Part shown: positions 38,816 through 47,750 of the stretch, one piece after another | How the letters are laid out: each line of letters opens with the position of its first letter | Position numbering within the stretch: the first letter of the stretch is position 1 | Origin: Numida meleagris | Taxonomy: Eukaryota; Chordata; Aves; Galliformes; Numididae | Direction of reading: 5' to 3' | Assembly: GCF_002078875.1 (NCBI RefSeq) | Contig: NC_034409.1 | Coordinates: 18,041,282-18,105,281, forward strand | Length of the DNA stretch: 64,000 bases | Program-made: the position numbers and the translations under genes | The notes under the pieces: generated by a model | Told to the model about the DNA's origin: nothing | What the model saw: only the letters and a program-made list of their open reading frames with translations | Database searches by the model: none

Positions 38816-38890
38816 TTTATTATACTTATAATTAATAATGTAATAAATGAGATTATATAATTAATTATTATAATAAATTATAATTAGCTT
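38816..38890. repeat. AT-only low-complexity patch
   Basis: This is an ATTAATTTATTAT-type run made almost wholly of A and T, with several short inverted repeats. It is simple sequence. Confidence 0.8.
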
Positions 38891-38964
38891 ATTGTTGCAA
38901 TCCATTAAAATGAATACTTTCTTAAAAATGTGCATGTATTTATTTCTTTCATATTTTATTGCAG

Positions 38965-39087
38965 AACTCATTAGTGCTCCTTCAAAAATATATTCAAGAC
39001 AAGCTGAGGTGAGATTTGGACCTGCTACTAAGCTGACTTTTAGTCCAGTATTTCTTATCTTTCTTCAGAAGGTCCAATCATAGGCAG
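38965..39087 (+). other. Possible exon bounded by splice-like sites
   Basis: A pyrimidine-rich stretch ending TTTTATTGCAG (to 38964) resembles a 3' splice site. 123 bases later CAG|GTAAGT (39085-39093) is a perfect consensus 5' splice site. One frame is open across it, with about 38 codons reading LISAPSKIYSRQAEVRFGP and onward, and ends in TAG just before the donor. I do not recognise the peptide. It could be a non-coding RNA exon, a terminal coding fragment or chance; a single splice-site pair is common in random sequence. Confidence 0.2.
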
Positions 39088-39299
39088 GTAAGTTCTTTTG
39101 AACTGTTTTCTACTGTAAGACCTCAGATTTCAGTGCAAAGCTGAGAAGAAAATATTTTTGCACATTTATTTAAAAAAGTACTGGATATCAAATAACAAAA
39201 GATTTGTAACTCTGTATGACATACAAATCTACAGTCTCGTTTAACTTCTAAGCAAATCTTTCTATTTTCTGGGACTTTAATGTAGAACATTAAAGAATG

Positions 39300-39760
39300 T
39301 GTTTACAATGTACCTCCTGTCATTTTGACACTGGAAGATATCTGCTGTTCAGCCTTTAAAGGTCACATAGACTTGGCTTCCCTGACTTAATCAATATGAA
39401 CTACATGTCTCTGCATCAGAATAAACAGCCAGTGCTGCCTCTTCATCTTTTTCCAAACGAAGTACTTTGCTATTCCTGATCTCCTCTTGTATCTGGGTCA
39501 GGTCTTTTCCCACATTCATAGTCAGTGCATTGGATGACCAGAATGACCGTAATGACAAGGAGGACACTGGAGCAAAGTTAATGCAGTTGAATATGACTGA
39601 TTGGGGAACCTCAGCAAAAAATTGATCTTCTTGTCACCTCTTTGAGTCCACTAATGTCATGTTGTTTTTTCAAAGAGACTCAGGCACGCTTGATAGACTT
39701 GTCCTTAGGTTTTGTCATTCTAATCTCAGAGAGAGCAGAGGGTGGGGTGATAAGCAAGGT
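39300..39760 (-). other. Unidentified higher-complexity patch, possible relic
   Basis: This patch is less AT-biased than its surroundings and free of CR1 words. On the minus strand, 39410-39540 is open for about 41 codons from an ATG and reads NVGKDLTQIQEEIRN then SKVLRLEKDEEAALAVYSDA. Just upstream another frame gives a hydrophobic run (VLLVITVILVI). The frames do not join and I do not recognise the family. It may be a decayed gene or transposon fragment, or unrelated single-copy DNA. Confidence 0.2.
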
Positions 39761-40554
39761 CACTGGCTATTGATATGAATTTAATTAATTTACTTTCAAG
39801 GTAATCATTATCATACAATTATTTGGCTTCATTTCATGTGACTAGTATTGGGAAAACTGATTCATTAAGATATATACTTTATTGTAAATCTACTGTGAAG
39901 AAAGAACTACAAACTTGCTGTTTTAAAAGCTATTTCTATTTGCAACAGTAAGCATGTTTATTACGTGTACAATATCCTATGAATTCTCAAAGACATTAAA
40001 TAAATTATTCACATTTCATGAGAATTTAATATTCTACAAGGTAAGCTATGAAACACAGAATACATCCTCTAATACCTTGTTCATATTTAAACAAATAGTT
40101 AATAGTTACAAACAACATAGGAAAAATAAAACAGTACTAAACTGATAGAAATTTAATGACTAGCAAAATAATGTGCTTTCGGAAACTTTTGGAAGGTATA
40201 CAATTAAGACATAACAGAGGAAACAGCAGTGAAGACTGTTGTGAAATTGACTTTCCCATGCTCTTTCAAAATTCTTCTCTCAATTTTAGAATTATCTTCG
40301 TACTTTGTAAGATATCATAACTTTCAGCACTGTGGGATGAATGAAGGTTTTTTTTAAGTCAGAGGAAAAGGTTTTGAGATGTCGGAGAAGTCAGCAAAAG
40401 CTGTGCAGTAGCATGGAAGTTATCTAAGAGTAACTATCAGTACTGCAGCAGACCCGATATCTTTCTGTCATTTGTAATGTTGCAGCAGAATAAATCCTCT
40501 ATAAAAAGAAACTTAAATGTGAGCATTTAAGTCTTTACATATATATCTATGCTA

Positions 40555-41092
40555 TGTACTGTCAACGGTTTACGGGCGTTAGGCCTGATTCCGTGACGAA
40601 GGGGACGGGGGACCCACGGGCCCATGTCCCGGGAAAAGGGAAAAGGGGAAAAGGGTAAGGAGATGGCCCTGGGAGCAAAGAACAGCGGCAACAATCTGAG
40701 GAGAAACAAACTAATTTACTAAATAAGATATGGGAATGCAAAACAATACACTATAATACAATATAATTACAATTTAAGCTGATAAATCCAATACAGAGAG
40801 AGAGAATGTCCCAAAATCAAGGTAGGCCTTACTCTACTACCGACGATAAGACGGCTAGAGAGCGAGGTGCTGCCAAGACGAGAGACAGCGGAAAAAGGGC
40901 CGAGGTCTCGTGATCTGCAAGTTTTTATAGTGCAAGTTTTTATCTTTTCCCTCTGGCTGGAAATGGTAACAGAGGAGCAAAGTACCATGCGGAATGTAGT
41001 AGTCCTTCTCTTCTGAGAACAAGGTACATTCACTACATGATGTTATGATGTGGAGTACCAATAACTGAAAATCATAAAACCATGACATGTAC
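40555..41092 (-). mobile_element. Complete solo LTR of an avian ERVL-like family, copy B, with 5-bp duplications
   Basis: The LTR proper is 40560-41087 (528 bp). On the minus strand it starts TGTCATGG and ends CCGTTGACA, with the canonical TG...CA ends. It is flanked by a perfect 5-bp target duplication, TGTAC, at 40555-40559 and 41088-41092; 5 bp is the size typical of ERVL-class elements. It carries a short tandem duplication absent from copy A: ACTTGCACTATAAAAACTTGC has two ACTTGC words and creates a TATAAAA motif. The right-hand duplication includes the first base of the mariner element that starts at 41092, so the LTR inserted after the mariner was in place. No internal viral genes remain, so it arose by LTR-LTR recombination. 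Confidence 0.93.
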
Positions 41093-41556
41093 AAGGCCTA
41101 CTCCAAAATCAATGCCTCCTATTTTATTACGTTGGTCCACAATGTTAGAGGCACATGTTGATGGTGTGGAAGTAGAGGTTGAACCTTCCCACCAACATGA
41201 AATTTTATTGCTGTGTCACAGATGGCAGCAGAGAGATTCACTGAAAAAATGGTGTCTGAAATGGAAGTCCATATAGAGCAAAGGTTTGGAACTGAATTCA
41301 TCCATGAGGAAAATGTTGCACCCACTGACATTCATTGATGTTTACTCAGTGTGTATGGAGACTGGAGTGGATGTGACGACAGTGAGGCGGTAAGTGCTGT
41401 GTTTCAGCTGTGACAAGAGCAATAGTGGGTCACCTCCACAGGTGCAGATATTTACAAGCATCATAGAATCATAGAATCATAGAATGGCTTGGGTTGAAAA
41501 GGACCTCAAAGATCATTGAGTCTCAACCCCCCTGCCAAGTGCAGGGACGCCAACCA

Positions 41557-43204
41557 CTAGACTGGGCTGCCCAGAGCCTCATCCAGTCTGGCCTTGAATG
41601 CCTCCAGGGACGGGGCATCCACAACCTCCCTGGGCAACCTGTTCCAGTGCATCACCACCCTCTGTGTGAAAAACTTCCTCCCAATATCTAACCTAAATCT
41701 CCCCTGTCTCAGCTTAAAACCATTCCCCCTTGTCCTATCACTATCCACCCTCACAAACAATCAATCCCCCTCCTGTTTGTACTCTCCCTTCAAGTATTGG
41801 AAGGCCACAATGAGGTCTCCCCGGAGCCTTCTCTCCTCCAAACTAAACAAGCCCAGTTCCCTCAACCTCTCCTCATAGGAGAGGTGCTCCAGCCCTCTGA
41901 TCATCTTGGTCACCCTCCTCTGCACTCGTTCCAAGAGCTCCACGTCCTTCTTATGCTGGGGGCCCCAGGCCTGGACACAGTACTCCAGATGGGGCCTCAC
42001 AAGAGCCGAGGGGGACCACCACCTCCCTCTCCCTGCTGGCCACTCCTCTTTTAATGCAGCCCAGAACATAGTTGGCCTTCCGGGCTGCCAGCGCACACTG
42101 CTGGCTCATGTCCAGCTTCTCGTCCACCAGGACCCCCAAGTCCCTCTCTGCAGGGCTGCTTTCAAGTACTTCTTCCCCCAGGTTGTATAAATACCTGGGA
42201 TTGCCCCAGCCCAAGTGCAGCACCCTGCACTTGGCCTTGTTGACCCTCATTAGGTTCTCATGGGCCCACTTGTCCAGCCTGTCCAGGTCCCTCTGGATGG
42301 CTTCCCTTCCCTCCAGTGTATCAACTGCACCGCTCAACTTGGTCTCATCTGCAAACTTGCTGAGGGTGCACTCGATTCCATCATTTATGTCATTGATAAG
42401 GATGTTGAAGAGCACCGGTCCCAGGACTGAGCCTTGGGGGACACCACTCGTGACCGGCCTCCACCCTGACATAGAACCATTGATCACAACCCTTTGGCTG
42501 TGACCAGCCAACCAGTTCTTAACCCACCGAACAGTTCATCCTTCAAATCCATACCTCTCCAATTTGGAGAGAAGGATGTGATGAGGGACCCTATCAAAGG
42601 CTTTGGAGAAGTCCAAGTAGATGACATCCATCGCCCTCCTCCCATCCACCAATGCCGTCACTTCATCGTAGAAGGCCACCAGATTGGTCAGGCAGGATCT
42701 ACCCTTGGTGAAGCCATGATGGCTGTCTCGGATCACCTCCTTGTCACGTATGTGCCTTAACATGTCTTCTAGGAGGATTTGCTCCATGATCTTCCCAGGC
42801 ACAGAGGTGAGGCTCACCAGCCTGTAGTTCTCCGGGTCATCCTTTCTCCCTTTCTTAAAAATGGGAGTAATGTTTCCCTTTCTCCAGTCACCGGGGACTT
42901 CACCGGACAGCCATGATTTTTCAAGTATGATGGAGAGCGGCTTGGCAACCACATCAGCCATCTCTCTCAGAACCCTAGGATGGATGTCATCCGGCCCCAT
43001 GGACTTCAACACATTCAGTTTCAAGAGGAGGTCTCGAACTTGTTCCACTGTTACAGTGGGACAGAATCTGCTCCTCTCACCCACACCTCGAGGTTCAGGG
43101 TCCTGGCAGACACGGGGAGCCTGACCACTAGTGAAGACCGAGGCAAAGCAGTTATTGAGCATATCAGCTTTTTCCATGTCTGAGGAAGTCACTGCTCCAT
43201 CGTC
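41557..43204 (-). pseudogene. CR1 ORF2, reverse transcriptase and C-terminal part (broken)
   Basis: In minus-strand order: [20 protein letters not shown], then the reverse-transcriptase blocks [15 protein letters not shown] (motif A), [24 protein letters not shown] (motif B) and KFADETKL (motif C), followed by [23 protein letters not shown] and [13 protein letters not shown], and a stop at 41557. Motif C is FADE, where the polymerase signature is FADD, so a catalytic aspartate is replaced. In-frame TGA codons at 42536-42538 and 41761-41763 stand where the flanking residues call for Trp (for example EG-stop-TVRWV). A frameshift lies near 42010, where about 4 nt of VVVPLYSALVRP are missing. It cannot encode active enzyme. 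Confidence 0.95.
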
Positions 43205-43206
43205 AT

Positions 43207-44662
43207 TTATGAGAAGGAGAACACTCTCTTGACCTGTCTCCTCCTGCCTATGTACCTGTAGAACCCCTTCTTGTTACTTTTCACATCCCTAGCCAAGTTT
43301 AGCTCTATCTGTGCCTTGGTTTTCCTGATCCTATCTCTACACATGTGGACAACAGCCCTATATTTCTCACAACCCTGCTTCCGCTTTGCATACATTTCTC
43401 TCTTTTCCCTCAGTTTAAGCTGCAGGTCCTTGCTCAGCCATACCGGTCGCCTGCCTCCTCTGCTCAACTTCTTTTCCTGGGAAATGGAGAGCTCTTGCGC
43501 TCTCAGGAGGGTGTCCTTAAAGAGCTGCCAGCTCTGCTCTGTTCCTACGCCCTTAAGGACAGTTTCTCAGGGGATCCCACCCAGCAGTTCCTTGAGCAGC
43601 CGGAAGTTTGCTCTCATGAAGTTCAGGGTCCTGACTTTACTGTTTGCCAGGCCTGCATTCCTCCAGATCACAAACTCCACCAGGGCATGATCACTACAGC
43701 CCAGGCTGCCTCCAATCTTAACCCCTCTAATGCTCTCCTCCATGTTGGTGAGCACCAGGTCCAGTAAGGCTTCACCTCGGGTCGGTCCGTCTAAGACCTG
43801 GACAAGGAAGTTATCCTCAACAGACTCCAGGAATCTGCTGGACTGTCTGCCGCCCGCCTTTCTGCTATCCCAGCAGATATCCAGGTGGTTAAAATCCCCC
43901 ATCAGGACAAGAGCCCGCAAACGCGACACCTCCTGCAGCTGGAGCAAGAAGGCCTCCTCAACAGGCTCCCCCTGATCAGGTGGCCTGTAACAGACCCCAA
44001 CCACTAGATCTCCTTTACTGGACCGATCGCTGATTTTAACCCATAAGCTCTCAACCTGGTCATGGCTGTTACTCAGACACAGCTTTTCACAATCTATCGT
44101 AGAGGGCAACTCCCCCTCCCTTCCTGCCCTGTCTATCCCTTCTGAAGAGGCTGTAGCCCTCAATAAGAGTGTTCCAATCGTGGGATTCATCCCACCATGT
44201 TTCCGTGATAGCAACCAGATCATAATTTTCTGAGCACATCACGGTTTCCAGTTCCTCCTGCTTATTTCCCATGCTGTGTGCATTAGTGTAAAGGCACTTC
44301 AGCTGGGCTTTCCAGCACACTACCTTTCTAGAGGGGCCCTCCCTCAAACTTCCAGAAGAAATCTGAAGATCTCCCCCACTGCTTCCTAAAGCCCCAATAC
44401 CATCTTGTCCATGCTCACGTGTTATCAAAGCCACCAACCTCACATCATCCCTTGTGTTCTTCGTACAAAAGGGTGTGTTGTCCTCCTCATTCCTCCCACA
44501 AGACTGTGGGATCTTACTAGCAAAAGCCCCTCCCAGAAGCACTGGCTCATTACATACAGGGTCCTTACTAGTGACCCTGGTTTCACCCCCACCCCCCTTC
44601 ATACCTAGTTTAAAGCCCTTTCCATGAACCTTCCCAATTCCCACCGTAAAACCCCTTTCCAC
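43207..44662 (-). pseudogene. CR1 ORF2, endonuclease and linker part (broken)
   Basis: The segment 44087-44662 encodes LKCLYTNAHSM, LVAITETWWDESHDW and LFRRDRQGRKGGGVALY, the N-terminal half of an APE-type endonuclease. After a frameshift near 44110, the segment 43567-44223 gives VVGVCYRPPDQGEP, LVLMGDFNHLDICW, DLVLTNMEE and GGSLGCSDHALVEF, which hold the catalytic Asp/Asn and Ser-Asp-His blocks. A TGA at 43567-43569 interrupts GGIP-stop-ETVLKG. The same frame then reads through QSWQLFKDTLLRAQEL into RPVWLSKDLQLKLREKREMY and [13 protein letters not shown], before a frameshift near 43215 leads to the reverse-transcriptase segment. Confidence 0.95.
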
Positions 44663-45022
44663 CAGTGGGAGAAGCTACTCCTATCAGATGCCAGCAGGCC
44701 CGGTCTTGTGTAAATCGAGCCGAGGTCGAAAAACCCAAACCCCTGCCGGGCACACCAGGCTTGGAGCCAGATATTAATCTGTTGCCCCATCATGTTTAGT
44801 CTCTTATTATTCCCTATAATTGGAGGGATAGAGGAGAACACAACTTGTGCTCCCGAACCCTTGACCAGATGCTCTAAGGCTCTGAAGTCCTTTTTCATGG
44901 TTCTAAGGGAGGTTCTTCCTATTTCATCACTGCCTACCTGAAACAACAACAGAGGATAATAATCTGAGGGTCGTACTAGGGACGGAAGTTTCTTCCTTAA
45001 ATCTTTAACCCAGGCTCCCGGG
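44605..45022 (-). pseudogene. CR1 ORF1 C-terminus (esterase-like domain, truncated)
   Basis: One uninterrupted minus frame reads PPGAWVKDLRKKLPSLVRP, SDYYPLLLFQVGSDEIGR, KKDFRALEHLVKGSGAQVV and ARQGFGFFDLGSIYTRPG, ending FMERALN and a stop at 44605. This is the C-terminal part of the esterase (SGNH-hydrolase-like) domain of CR1 ORF1, the partner protein of the retrotransposon. It overlaps the start of ORF2 in another frame. The N-terminal part with the GDS nucleophile block is missing because of 5' truncation. The expected D-x-x-H block reads SDRSS, so the His appears replaced. Confidence 0.88.
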
Positions 45023-45025
45023 AGG

Positions 45026-45437
45026 CATGCAGGATCTTGTTCATCACTGCCAAAAATACTAATGGTGGTGAGTATGTTGAAAAAGAGTGTTTTGTAGGTG
45101 AGAATGTTCTCTATCAGATAGAGTTACTGTGCTCCTTTGTATCCATTGTAGTTTCCATGGAAATAAAAAGGTTTTATTTTTTAAACAACCTACATACGTA
45201 AGTGCTGCAATATGTAATACTAGTTATAATTCCACCTTTTCTAGGATTCAGGGATTAGGATTTTCTGTTTGTTTGCTTGTGCCATCTTTGTTTGGTTTTG
45301 CTTTGGAATAAAAGGTCAGAAAAGAAAGCTGCTTGGTTTGTTTTCTTTTGACATCAATGTCATTTCCTCTTACAGGAAATAGGACTTAAAGGAGCCAACC
45401 TTTACAAGTAGTAGTAATTCCATTCCATATATTCACA
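45026..45437 (+). mobile_element. Right half of mariner copy 1 with shared 3' extension
   Basis: 45026-45180 continues the deleted transposase C-terminal region (GATCTTGTTCATCACTGCC, GTGAGTATGTTGAAAAAGAG, CTCTATCAGATAGAG). From about 45190 an extra 3' segment follows (TAAGTGCTGCAATATGTAAT to AACCTTTACAAGTAG), nearly identical to 52360-52560. The differences are small indels: a 4-nt and a roughly 10-nt length change in the GTTTGGTTTTG and GTTTTCTTTTG areas. This supports one subfamily of non-autonomous elements rather than two independent deletions. Confidence 0.85.
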
Positions 45438-46842
45438 GAAAGTGTACCAGCATTCTAAGAAAAACAAAAGCCTCCAAAAAAAAAACCAAAAAAAACCCCA
45501 AAAAACAACCTAAACTTGATCATCAAATTCATTTACAAGGACATCTACATAGTGACAGGTTTAACTGCCAAGAAAAAGTAACCTACATACAATGTAAAAG
45601 AAAATATGTATTTTAAATGTAAACACACAGGGCTGTGGAGGCATTAACAAGTTACATATTTCATTCCTTTTGTTCTTGCAATACTGGGAAGTGTAGAGAA
45701 TGCTGTTTAACCTGAACAGTAGTTGATGCAACCTTTCTTTACTGAGGAACCAGAACCACTAACACTATGAGCTGTTTTAACAATACAATTCACTCAACAA
45801 CTGAACTTCCTGAGCCTACTATGTACCACTAGTTTTCTCCAAGACATTTCAAGCCAGACTCTTGGTCAGAAAGAGCTTGAGCCTTGTGTCATGAGAATTT
45901 GCTTTTGATAGGTATGTAGTGAAGAAATATTTTTTGGTTCAAATCTCTCAACTTATCCTAGTTCATATCCCTCTCTCACTAGCAGATAACTGCACTAGAA
46001 TCATGTTTTCAGTCATGTTTTCATTCATTCAAATGATAGAACTAGGATTGCCCAACTTTTAATGTAATAACTGAACTTCTCAGTAGCAGTACCACTAATT
46101 TTTTCAGATTCCTTTTTCTCTTAGGATTTCTCAACATCAGCATTTTTACATCATATAGAAAAGTATAAAACTCATTGTCATATCAGGTCCTAGTTGATTT
46201 CTGCAGGAAGACATTAATGAAAAATTGAAAAAAGCACCTAAGTGCAAGGCAAAACACTGAAATAATTTTAAAGTTTGAGGTTCACACTTTAAAGTAATAT
46301 ACACTGATTTAACTCCTCTTCTCTTTTGTCCTTTCCTTAACTTGTTCCTAGTATATCTTTCATTTGTATAATTCATCCTGATCTTCTTTGCCCTACATAT
46401 TACCAGTTTTAGAGATAATGATCTAAGGTGAAAAAGCAGCTGATGAGTACGAAAAAGCCCTGAGACCTATTTCATTAACACAAAGAACCAGAAATCAGCC
46501 CTCTGTGAGACAGAAAAAAAAACCAAAAGAATTTGAAATTTCCATCTGAACACATTAGCAGCAGAACTAAGGATAATTTGAGAAAGTATAAAAATTCTGA
46601 AAATTTTTATACAGCACTCTCTTTCCTTATATTTTTATACATGCCTTTCAACAGCTATGAATAATGGGCTTTGGCTAGCCAAATCTCTCAAGGCTATTTT
46701 TCCATTTCAGTTACAAAATAAAATAGCATAGCCACAAAAGGAATTCAAAATCTCTCCTAGTTCATCTACCTATATTTCGAAGGTGATGCACCGTGAAATG
46801 TAAATATTTTTGTGCTGATCACTGCATAATCCTAGTATATAT
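45438..46842. other. AT-rich single-copy DNA, no gene seen
   Basis: This is AT-rich sequence with an A-rich low-complexity spot at 45468-45510. The minus open frame at 46146-46376 has no recognised domain. Confidence 0.7.
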
Positions 46843-47374
46843 AGAATCATAGAATTAGCTAGGTTGGAAAAGACCTACAAGATCATCCAGTCCAACCATC
46901 CACCTACCACAAATACAACCCCACTAAACCATGTCTCCCAACTCTATATCTAAACGTTTCTTGAACACCTCCACGGACAGTGACTCAGCACCTCCCTGGG
47001 CAGCCCATTCCAGGGCCTGACCGCTCTTTCAGAAAAGCTGTATTTCCTAATGTCCAGCCGAAATCTTCCCTGGCACAACTTGAAGCCATTCCCCCTCGTC
47101 CTGTCACTAGTTACAAGAGAGAAGAGGCGGACCCCCAGCTCACTACAGCCTCCCTTCAGGTAGTTATAGAGAGCGATAAGATCTCCCCTGAGCCTCCTCT
47201 TCTACAGACTGAACAATCCCAGCTCCCTCAGCTGCTCCTCATCAGGCCTGTGCTCCAGACCCCTCACCAGCTTCGTCGCCCTCCTCTGAACATGCTCTAG
47301 GGCCTCAATTTCTTTCTTGAAGTGAGGGGCCCAAAACTGGACACTACTCGAGGTGAGGCCTCTTCAGGGCTGAG
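46843..47374 (-). mobile_element. CR1 retrotransposon fragment, reverse
   Basis: This is a reverse CR1 of about 0.53 kb with ATAGAATCATAGAATTAGC at the left. Its 3' UTR subtype reads GATCATCCAGTCCAACCATC, CCCCACTAAACCATGTC and TTTCTTGAACACCTCCACGG. The ORF2 tail in reverse follows (CCCCTCGTCCTGTCAC, CTCATCAGGCCTGTGC, CACCAGCTTCGTCGCCC). The right end is in the ORF2 region CCCAAAACTGGACACTACTC, then CTTCAGGGCTGAGTAA. Confidence 0.95.
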
Positions 47375-47562
47375 TAATATATTATATAGTATATAGTATA
47401 TAGTATATATTAATTATATACTATATTATGTTATATATAAAATGTAGATTAAATATTTTGAGATATATATGTACATATAGAGAGATAAATATATATAACA
47501 TATTCATATAAATTATGTATATATGTGTGTTAGCCATTATATTATATATATATAAGCACACA
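47375..47562. repeat. AT-rich palindromic block between two CR1 pieces
   Basis: This stretch is almost purely TA-rich with tandem TATAGTATA units. The arms ATATAGTATATA (47398-47409) and TATATACTATAT (47415-47426) form a perfect 12-bp inverted repeat around TTAAT. It continues as TATA- and TGTGTG-containing low complexity up to the next CR1. Confidence 0.9.
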
Positions 47563-47750
47563 AAATCATAGAATCATTAAGGTTGGAAAAGACCTCTAAG
47601 ATCATCTAGTTCAGATGTCAACTCAACACTACCATGCCCATTAAACCATGTCCCTCAGTGCCACATCTCCACATTTCTTGAACACCTCCAGGGTCTTGAA
47701 CACCACTTCCCTGGGCAGCATATTTCAACGCTTCACCACTCTTTCAGAGA
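47563..47750 (-). mobile_element. Short CR1 3' UTR fragment, reverse
   Basis: About 190 bp of reverse CR1 3' end: AAATCATAGAATCATTAAGG, AAAAGACCTCTAAGATCATC, CACTACCATGCCCATTAAAC and TTGAACACCTCCAGGG. It stops after CGCTTCACCACTCTTTCAG. No coding part remains. It is the same subtype as the neighbour at 46.8 kb but a separate insertion, because its own 3' end is present. Confidence 0.93.

Larger units (their letters stand above)
38466..40554. other. AT-rich DNA with possible exon and one higher-complexity patch
   Basis: Most of this stretch is AT-rich. An AT-only palindromic patch lies at 38816-38890, a possible splice-bounded exon at 38965-39087 and a less AT-biased patch at 39300-39760; the last two are annotated separately. 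Nothing else was recognised. Confidence 0.6.
41461..45025 (-). mobile_element. Long CR1 retrotransposon (ORF1 end, ORF2, 3' UTR), nested in mariner copy 1
   Basis: This is a reverse CR1 of 3565 bp, the longest in the window; full-length avian CR1 is about 4.5 kb. The 3' end at the left has three octamers (TCATAGAATCATAGAATCAT). The 5' end at the right begins inside ORF1 at about 45025. The host mariner sequence is interrupted exactly between TTTACAAGCA and GCATGCAGGATC. The unsplit paralogue at 52.17 kb reads AAGCATGACATGCAGG, so at most 2-3 bp were lost and no long duplication was made, as is usual for CR1. It is GC-richer than its surroundings and less diverged than other copies, so it is relatively young, but both ORFs are broken. 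Confidence 0.97.
41092..45437 (+). mobile_element. Deleted mariner-type transposon, copy 1, split by a 3.6-kb CR1
   Basis: The two halves are 41092-41460 and 45026-45437. The left end, after TA at 41090-41091, reads CAAGGCCTACTCC then AATGCCTCCTATTTTATTA, the inverted-repeat end seen at 51801. The left half encodes MVSEMEVHIEQRFGTEFIHE then ENVAPTDIH, a decayed mariner transposase N-terminus. It then jumps to words of the C-terminus (WVTSTGADIYKH-like, read in another frame). The right half continues with MQDLVHHWQ-like and GEYVEK-like sequence and about 230 bp of 3' sequence shared with the copy at 51.8 kb. The outer right inverted repeat is missing; similarity stops at about 45437. The catalytic core is absent in both halves. 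Confidence 0.85.

Noticed and set aside
39520..39640. Hydrophobic minus-strand segment as a small membrane peptide such as sarcolipin or phospholamban
   Set aside because: The resemblance is limited to a few hydrophobic residues, the frame has stops on both sides, and conserved flanking residues are absent.
37973..41092. Solo LTRs A and B about 2 kb apart as the two ends of one provirus
   Set aside because: They are in opposite orientation, each is separately bounded (B has its own 5-bp duplication), and no viral genes lie between them.
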